Below are positions 57,585-64,000 of a DNA stretch of 64,000 bases, in pieces. The stretch spans positions 24,012,559-24,076,558 of the forward strand of contig NC_052614.1 in assembly GCF_016545825.1 (NCBI RefSeq), given 5' to 3'. This DNA is from Eucalyptus grandis. Lineage: Eukaryota; Streptophyta; Magnoliopsida; Myrtales; Myrtaceae. Under the pieces are notes generated by a model. It was not told the origin of the DNA and searched no databases. It saw only the letters and a list, made by a program, of their open reading frames with translations. Numbering within the stretch: position 1 is the first letter of the stretch; each line of letters begins with the position of its first letter. A program made the position numbers and the translations under genes.

Positions 57585-58499
57585 AGAGAACAAATAGAGA
57601 ATGACCGAGACCTGTGTTTCCTTCTTCATGCATTCCACCTCCTCTACTTCCGCCTCCACCTCCTCAAAAGCCTCACCGATCATCTGCCTCTTGCACGTCT
57701 CCTCCTCCAAGAACCTCACCAGCCGCAGTCGGGTCTCGACCCCCTTTGCCTCCGACTATTCCTATGGAGATCAAGCATAAGGTTTGTGCTCGTGTTGGTC
57801 TCTCGACAACTTCTGGACCTTCGTCCGATTGCATCCCTTTGACGAACGCATCATCAACTCTAACTTCGAGCCGCCACGAGGTCTTTGGACTCTGTCCTTG
57901 AGGTCTATGGTCGGGACCTAAGGGCCTTGTGCTTCTACTCCTTCTCCGCCTCCGTAAAAGCATCGTTAGTCATATGCTGTTGGCATATCGCCCCCTGAAA
58001 GCCCTGTCGATTGCAGCTGGGTCTCGAGCCCCCTTTGCCTCTACCTTCGATTGTTTACAACGTGGAGATCAAGCATGGGAGGAGAAGAGAAGAAAGGACA
58101 AAACCACCCCCTCCCTCCCTTCCCGTCCCCTAAACTCCTCTCGTTGTTCCCAACAGCTTCATCGATGCCTTCGATAATTGTGTCCGATTAAGCTCAATCC
58201 CCAAAGAACTCCAAAAGCAAGAGCAAAGAGAAGAAGATGAAGGTGAAGGTCCAACTTGAGGCCGACGGCAGCTTCGAGTCTCTGACGTCAAACAAGAAGC
58301 ACAAGAAGGAAAAGAAGAGCGGCAACAAAGGCTTTGACTCCAAGAAGTCGGAACTGAAAGCTAACAATATCGACCTGAAAGCTAACCACATCAACCTCTT
58401 CAAACGCAATGTCTTTGATTTAATCGCATCATGAGAGTTTTGTGTGACATCTTCACAATAAGTCCATTGTTTTGCAACTTTTGTCCACCTCTTCAAAAT
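55276..58499. other. Intergenic; possible leader-like fragments, no confirmed gene
   Basis: 56.17-56.48 kb has a GC-richer stretch with ATGGCATTTCCCACTTCC that reads MAFPTSAPSSRRTLSKIH before a stop, possibly a captured first exon. A (CT)n tract lies at 57548-57581. GGGTCTCGA..CCCCCTTTGCCTC recurs at about 57735 and 58021. A lysine-rich frame of 65 codons (58237-58434) has no recognised family. Confidence 0.4.
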
Positions 58500-60423
58500 A
58501 TATTACAATGGAATGCTTGTAACATTTATAACATTTGTAACATTTGTCAAGATGCATAAAGCATGCCTACATAACCATCTTTGCATTTCAAATAACTTGC
58601 AGCTACATGAAATGGTTGAATCACTCGGACTAAAATGCACAATATCTTTCCGTTCACTACTTCCGACTCCCACGATATAAGTGTGTAAAGGCCCATCAAT
58701 TTCTGATTGAAAAATATGTTCAGATAAAACATGCAAGAACTCAGCTTGAAAATTCCTATAAACGACATGAGTATATAATTTGCAACATGTTGCAAAATTC
58801 CACTATTTTCAACCATAATATATGGCTTTCCTCGAGCACACTCAAAATTATCAATAATTTCAGTGTTGTACATTTTTTTAGCTTACTTCTTATAATAACT
58901 GACAAATTCAGATAAAGTTATCGTCTTACATGTCATATCTTGAAATACATTATTTGTACTCTCACTTCTTTGTGTAGATCTAATTCCTATAGAAAAAAAA
59001 ATCACGGCTAAATGTAGGACATCATTTATGATACAAACGATATAGATTATCCAACCACTTGTTCTCACCTAAACCCCACTCTTGACATAGCTTTGCAAGT
59101 GGTCTCAATTTCAATTTCAGATTTACAATGATATAGAAACTTGTGCCAATATTTATCATAAAAACTTGACTTTCTAATAAGATGTGCAATATGATGCATA
59201 ACATTTTTCCCAATATGCCATATACATAAACGATGATCAAAATCCAGGAAAATGGTTCTAATGGCATTTGCCATAGCATGATCTTGATTAGTAAAAATAG
59301 TTTTAGGTGCTTTATTACCCATTGTCTCCAAAAAGAATTGAAATGCCCAAACAAAAAAAGAAGTAATAGTTTTATCCATCAAAATACACAATCAAATAGA
59401 ACATTTTTCCAGTAATGATTCAAGCTAACAAAATGCGCACATATCATATTGTATTTATTTATTTTGGTGACCTAGGGAACTTCCGTGCGCCACTTCGCAG
59501 CAGAGAGTAAACCCTGGGGTGGACTGGGCTACCACCACAAACCCAGCCACAGGTGAATCGCGCGTTTTGCATTGAAGCAACGCGGACGCGGAGTCTCGAA
59601 CCCTTCCACCTACGGATGTGGTACCAAGCCTTAACCACCGCGGCCATCGCAGGCGGTGGTATCATATTGTATTTATTTGTACAGTAAGTAATATCAAATA
59701 TTACCACATTCCAAAACTATCATAGTCTAACTTAGATATACCAGCAGACCAAAAAACACCGGTCAGTCTTTATTCCTCATCTAATTGAAATGTGTAAGAA
59801 AATTGTTTTCATTTGATTGTAAGCAATTAAAATGATTGATGAAGCTTTGACAATCATCTGCACTAATTAGATTCATTTTTTTTATTGTAAGAAATTTTGT
59901 TAATCACGTAATATAAAGCCAATGTTATTTGGCCCACCCGCTTCATCATAAAGATAGGAATATGCTTTTATAGCTCTTATACCAGCCCTAGTTATAGAAG
60001 TCAAAATACCTTTACTAGTATCCGTAATGTGTCGATATGAACATATAATGTGTTTTAATTTATCATCAATGAAAGGATGATTATGAATATCTCAAACTTG
60101 GTAACTTCCTAGACTCTATTTTCGATTTTAAATTTAATGCAAGCTTGATATCCGGTTCTCTTCACTATCCTATAAACATTTCTTTGTTCATGAGGTGGGA
60201 ATGGTGAAGAATGCCCCTCACAATTACATACAAATGTGCATCTTTGCAGTACTTCTTTATTATCGTTCGCTTTTTGTCCTTTTCGCATTCAAAATCCTTT
60301 ACAAATTACATATGTATTGTATGTATTGTATGTATTATAGGCTTAATTCTCATTAGTAAACACCATACCAATTCTGAATTCAAATTCTTCATTAACATTG
60401 GGTGCGATGATGTTATCCTTTGA
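58500..60423 (-). pseudogene. FAR1/MULE-type transposase pseudogene
   Basis: On the minus strand the order is N-terminal FAR1 zinc domain (EFEFRIGMVF, RCTFVCNCEGHSSP, RTGYQACIKFKI, then AIKAYSYLYDEAGGPNNIGF), linker (NNFFYTFQLDEE, TGVFWSAGISKLDYDSFG), and transposase core FDITYCTNKYN. After the SINE come KTIFTNQDHAMANAI, HRLCIWHIGKNVMHHI, RSTQRSESTNNVFQ and the SWIM zinc finger CSCKLFEMQRWLCRHALCIL. This is the domain set of FHY3/FAR1-related Mutator transposases. Stops and frameshifts in every part make it non-functional. Terminal inverted repeats were not found. Confidence 0.87.
59461..59659 (-). mobile_element. tRNA-derived SINE with 19-bp target duplication
   Basis: TATCATATTGTATTTATTT occurs at 59442-59460 and 59660-59678, bounding 199 bp. 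On the minus strand the element starts ACCACCGCCTGCGATGGCCG, has A-box-like TGGCCGCGGTGGTTAAGGC and B box GGTTCGAGACTCC, and ends in an AAATAAATAAA tail. It interrupts the FAR1 transposase just after TYCTNKYN. Confidence 0.9.
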
Positions 60424-61843
60424 AGCCTATACAATTTGAGGAAAAAGTCTAATCATTTAAATAAAAAAAATGATGTAAATACAAATTTAATTTTAAAATG
60501 ATGAAGTCATACCCATTTTGCTCGAGAATAGTGCGACTTTTTAGGAAGTGAATGTCAAACAAGAGTTTTGGTGTCCACCGACATTGGGTTCTTCATAGTT
60601 ATAACCTCATAATCATTTCCCTCATGCAAAAACCTTCTGGCCAACATATTTTGGTAACAAAACAACAATTATCCATTAGTAAATAATAACTAAACTTAAA
60701 AACAAAATAAAAATAGAAGTAACAATTATTAGTGTAAATTGCTAACAACATGAGCACTATTCAACCTTACGAAGAATAGGGAAACATAGGAACTAGATTG
60801 TTGAAAAGGTTGGGTGCACTCCAAGAACAAAGGTAAACACAAATTCTCGAGGTTTTTTTATTTGAAACTTATGCATCAACAACAATAACAACCGCAATCA
60901 TAAAAAATCAAGGCTTTTGTGTTTACCCTATAACAGAGTACTAAAGCAATGAGCATGATGAAAATTTTTTATGCCAACGCAGCATTATCAAATCTTGTCT
61001 CTCCAAAGCAACTATAAGAAATTGCACAGAGCCATTTGCAAATAAAAGTTGTTATGTTACATGGAAGCTCCTGTAAAGACAACCAAAATAAAACGAGATC
61101 TATTGATTCAAAATGCATTAAAATAGCCAATACCAACTAGAAAAAAATATAAGGTGCAGGGCATGTAAAACGAGATCCATTGATTCAAAATTATACCTTG
61201 TAATGCTTGGAAGACCAATAATAAGTAGGGAAAGTATTACATGGACAAAATAATACCAATTGCAAATCAACCATGACAAACTAGGAGGGGTAAGCTACTA
61301 TATTCATATTTCAAAAGTATTGAATAGCATTCAATAATTGTTGGAAGAATATCTTGTAAGGTAATCATTGCCTAGATTGGAGCATTGGCACTTATAAACA
61401 ATCACAAAATTGAGTAAAACAAGGCATTAATCTCTTCTATGACATATGTGCAAAGTCAAGTGCACATTAATCTTCATGATCAAGAGGGGATGCGACCTTC
61501 ATGAGAATCTCTTCCCTTTCTTGTTTCACAGTCTTGTTTCCTATGTTTTGAGAACCTATTTAGCAGTAGATAAGCATTGTCAAGTATATATAGAAACCGG
61601 AGTCAAATTAGAAATTGTGAAACATTTTAGACATTTTCTAGAAAGGCTTAAATGGCAACTCTAAAATCCATTTATCCACATGTATTCTAGTTGAACTCTG
61701 AAAGGAGGAGTCCATCATAAAGGGCTCAACTGATTGCATTCAAAGGTTAGACTATGAAGTAGAGAGACAAAAAATTATGAAATTACCTAACATATTCCAG
61801 AAAAAATGTACATTGCAATGCTTTGAAGATCAATAATGAGTAC
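60424..61843. other. Intergenic, no recognised gene
   Basis: AT-rich; it may include the 5' end of the FAR1 element but no terminal repeat was recognised. Confidence 0.45.
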
Positions 61844-61948
61844 AAAAAATGTGAGCAAGGGATTATCCATGGACATAAGTGGGGGTGCCGGGGTGGTGGG
61901 TCCTCCATAGAGGTTCGAGACGGATACCAAAAAAAAAATAAAAAATAA
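61844..61948 (+). mobile_element. 5'-truncated SINE with 12-bp duplication
   Basis: AATAATGAGTAC at 61832-61843 recurs at 61949-61960. The 105-bp insert contains GGGGTGGTGGGTCCTCC, also present in the SINE at 51.8 kb, and ends in a GATACC then A-rich tail. Confidence 0.75.
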
Positions 61949-61960
61949 AATAATGAGTAC

Positions 61961-62685
61961 TTGGACATAATAGTAAACCCCTAGTCTTGTAGTAAACCTG
62001 TCAATTAGTAGATGGGGATATAATATTACATTGCAATAGTTTGACATGAAACTATAATCAAGCATAAAATCTAATCAAAGATCTAGACATAATCACATTA
62101 AAATAAAATCTATATTTTAACTTAGTTGATATCTCATCTATAATCATAATTAATCAATTGATATGAAGCTCATACAATCATCAAGCAAACTTTACTCCAT
62201 AGAGAGAACTACATTCTGAGCTGAATTAGGCCATATACCTCCATAACTAACTTTGTAATGATCACTCAGCCTTTTGTTTGAAAGTGATAAACTAGGCTTA
62301 AAGGCCAAATGACAAAGAAAAATATGAACCTTCAAAAAACGAAATAATATTCATGATCTAAATTGAATTGCTCCACGGGATTCCTCTTGCTCGGCATACA
62401 CATAGCTCAGTAACTCAGATTTTGTTAACAAAATGTGTAGATAATAATCTTAAACTTCTGTATGCATTTGAGAGGTGAAGAAAACCTCAACTGCAAGCCA
62501 AACATCAAAAGGAACATGAAGGGTGTTTTCAACTTTTAACAATGTGAAAACTTTAAATTGGGCCATCTTATAATTGTCTTGGCTTTGCTTTCTATTGTTA
62601 TCGAAGCAGATCCTTGTCAATTCTCGGGAATAGTAATAAAGTTGTGGGCACTTTTTGTCATCATCATCATCATAATCAAGTTTAC
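61961..62685. other. Presumed CstF77 intron or flank, no gene recognised
   Basis: The frame from the CstF77 exon runs on past its splice donor to 62450 but no longer resembles CstF77, so it is intron or flank. The rest shows no coding signal. Confidence 0.45.
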
Positions 62686-63127
62686 CACGGAGAGCCTTTA
62701 ATGCTCGCTGGAATACTTTAATAGCAACCTCCATGGAACCACTTTTTGCATGTCATGTCGCGTAATCATGCCATATATCAGGATAATGGTATAGGTGCAT
62801 TAAACATTGGAACCAAATATAATGAATAAGTCATCAATTTTTTGAACATAATCAACTATAATTAGTGATGTAAACATGTGACTGGAAAAGGAGTCAGCAA
62901 ACAGCCTTCAAAACACTGCAATAGTTTGTCAAAAGTATGACAATCATAATGAAGACTCATTCGAAATATATTTTCAAGAGAATCAAATAAAACATTCAGC
63001 AAAGGATATAAAAAACAAAGTCGAAATCTGGATGAATTATACTAAAAGATATCAACCTATACTTGCTCATAAGTGAATACAATGCGCTTGTTGGCAGATA
63101 TGGTGTCTATTCTCTTGAGGATTCACC
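62686..63127 (-). pseudogene. CstF77 (cleavage stimulation factor 77) pseudogene, two exons
   Basis: On the minus strand, exon 63127-63063 begins after a good acceptor (ATTGCAG) and encodes degraded GNPQ-ID then TISANKRIVFTYEQ. Exon 62806-62686 encodes CLMHLYHYPDIWHDYAT, a stop in place of tryptophan, HAKSGSMEVAIKVFQRALKA and then a GTAAAC donor. These are consecutive HAT (half-a-TPR) repeats of plant CstF77, the scaffold that links CstF64 and CstF50 in pre-mRNA 3'-end cleavage. Preserved splice sites show it is a duplicated genomic copy, not a retrocopy. A frameshift in the first exon and the TGG to TGA stop disable it. Other exons were not found. Confidence 0.82.
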
Positions 63128-64000
63128 CTGCAATAATATAACATTTGATTAAGTAGATGTGGATTGCTCATCTTTAAAAATTGACAAAATATGTAGTAAC
63201 CAGTTTACCTTATGTCCATCCCAATAATAGTGAACAATAGCTTTAGTTTATGCTAACATATGCTAATGTAAGTGCTATTTTTCATCCACATAGCATACGA
63301 ATGAAATAAAAGTTAAATGAGAGGTGTGTCAACAAGGTTGCTTCAATTTGCCAATAGTACAACGTAACAGAAGGTTCTTACTTTCAATGCATTTAATCTC
63401 CATGGAGTAGAACTTGGCTAAAAATATATGCACCTTTGGATCCATACTTGAAAGGTCTTGCAAAAGTTTGAAGAATGAGCATCCAGATCACATTCAAGCA
63501 AAAAACAATACGCACTCCAAGCTCATAATATATATTGAAGGATGCATCACATAAAACTTCACCAACACCAAAATAATTGTTCGGCTAAGTATCTAGTCTC
63601 CATGTTTTTTATGGCAATTGTTCATATCAAGTTACGCATATCTGCTATCAAATTCTACAGCAAAAGGTTAGGGCCAAATCACTAAAAGGTCTTCTAACTA
63701 AGCTATTCCAACCAGTTTATGGCGACTTCCCTCGAAACTTTACTGGGCAAAGCAATATAATCATGATTGCACAAGTAGTATTTTCATTCATTGTAGTCCT
63801 ACCGAACTCATTTCCTACTTCCGACAAATTCAACAAACCTAGGATTTGATACTGCTATCAATTCAATCCATCATAACATAATCTTTCAACATAATAGAGC
63901 TGTTATTACTCAAATCGACGAGGTTTCATAGAGAGAGAGGGCCCAACCTTTCGAAGCTATAAGAAGACAAGGATGTGGTGAATGATTCGAGATAACGTTA
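63128..64000. other. Upstream of the CstF77 fragment, no gene recognised
   Basis: A minus-strand stretch around 63380-63480 gives SSMDPKVHIFLAKFYSMEIK, which looks protein-like but was not assigned. The rest is AT-rich without coding signal. Confidence 0.4.

Noticed and set aside
62450..62734. 94-codon minus-strand frame starting in CstF77
   Set aside because: Only the start is CstF77; after the GTAAAC donor the translation no longer matches, so it is read-through into intron.

Overview
This window is nuclear DNA of a flowering plant, almost certainly a woody dicot. The evidence is intron-containing plant genes (a YUCCA flavin monooxygenase and a small plastid-type protein), plant retrotransposons primed by initiator tRNA-Met, an endogenous caulimovirid, FAR1-type and hAT transposase remnants, and many (CT)n/(GA)n tracts beside 5' leaders. 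The GA-rich leaders and abundant long-inverted-repeat foldback elements resemble Myrtales (Eucalyptus-like) genomes, but the sequence alone does not prove this. Only two genes look intact; about two thirds of the window is mobile-element or pseudogene sequence.

Layout. 1-8.7 kb: a decayed Ty1/copia element (its 3' LTR begins at 7938) is split inside its reverse transcriptase by about 6.35 kb of endogenous caulimovirid (394-6744). The viral fragment runs RT/RNase H, ORF2, intergenic promoter, tRNA-Met primer site, movement protein, linker. Its coat-protein part is joined in the opposite orientation through an 87-bp inverted duplication. 8.7-10.3 kb: no recognisable gene. 10.3-22.8 kb: one minus-strand pseudogene of a chloroplast FtsH protease (FTSH2/VAR2 type) is cut into pieces by three adjacent insertions, each with a target-site duplication: a Ty1/copia element (11055-18175), a Mutator-like foldback element (18216-19329), and a gag-plus-protease-only LTR element of TR-GAG type (19348-22423). 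22.9-26.7 kb: a long solo LTR with a perfect 5-bp duplication, whose first 300 bp and flank are tandemly duplicated. 27-34 kb: microsatellites, a 136-bp tandem repeat, a CATGCA-rich island and foldback elements.

34.2-37.4 kb holds the best gene: a complete four-exon YUCCA (420 aa, minus strand) of the YUC3/5/7/8/9 type, the auxin-synthesis enzyme that converts indole-3-pyruvate to IAA. Intron 3 carries a three-copy tandem repeat and a tiny poly(T) retroposition scar. 40-46 kb: an hAT transposase remnant and a minus-strand LTR-retrotransposon gag remnant split by another foldback element. 46.6-47.0 kb: an orphan promoter-like island (W-boxes, G-boxes, TGACGTCA). 47-54 kb: foldback elements, SINEs and a roughly 500-bp tandem duplication.

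54.56-55.11 kb: a two-exon gene for a 152-aa probably plastid-targeted protein of unknown function, with TATA box and G-box. 58.5-60.4 kb: a FAR1/MULE transposase pseudogene interrupted by a SINE with a 19-bp duplication. 62.7-63.1 kb: two exons of a CstF77 (mRNA 3'-end processing factor) pseudogene. The two intact genes show no functional link; the rest records repeated insertion into gene fragments.
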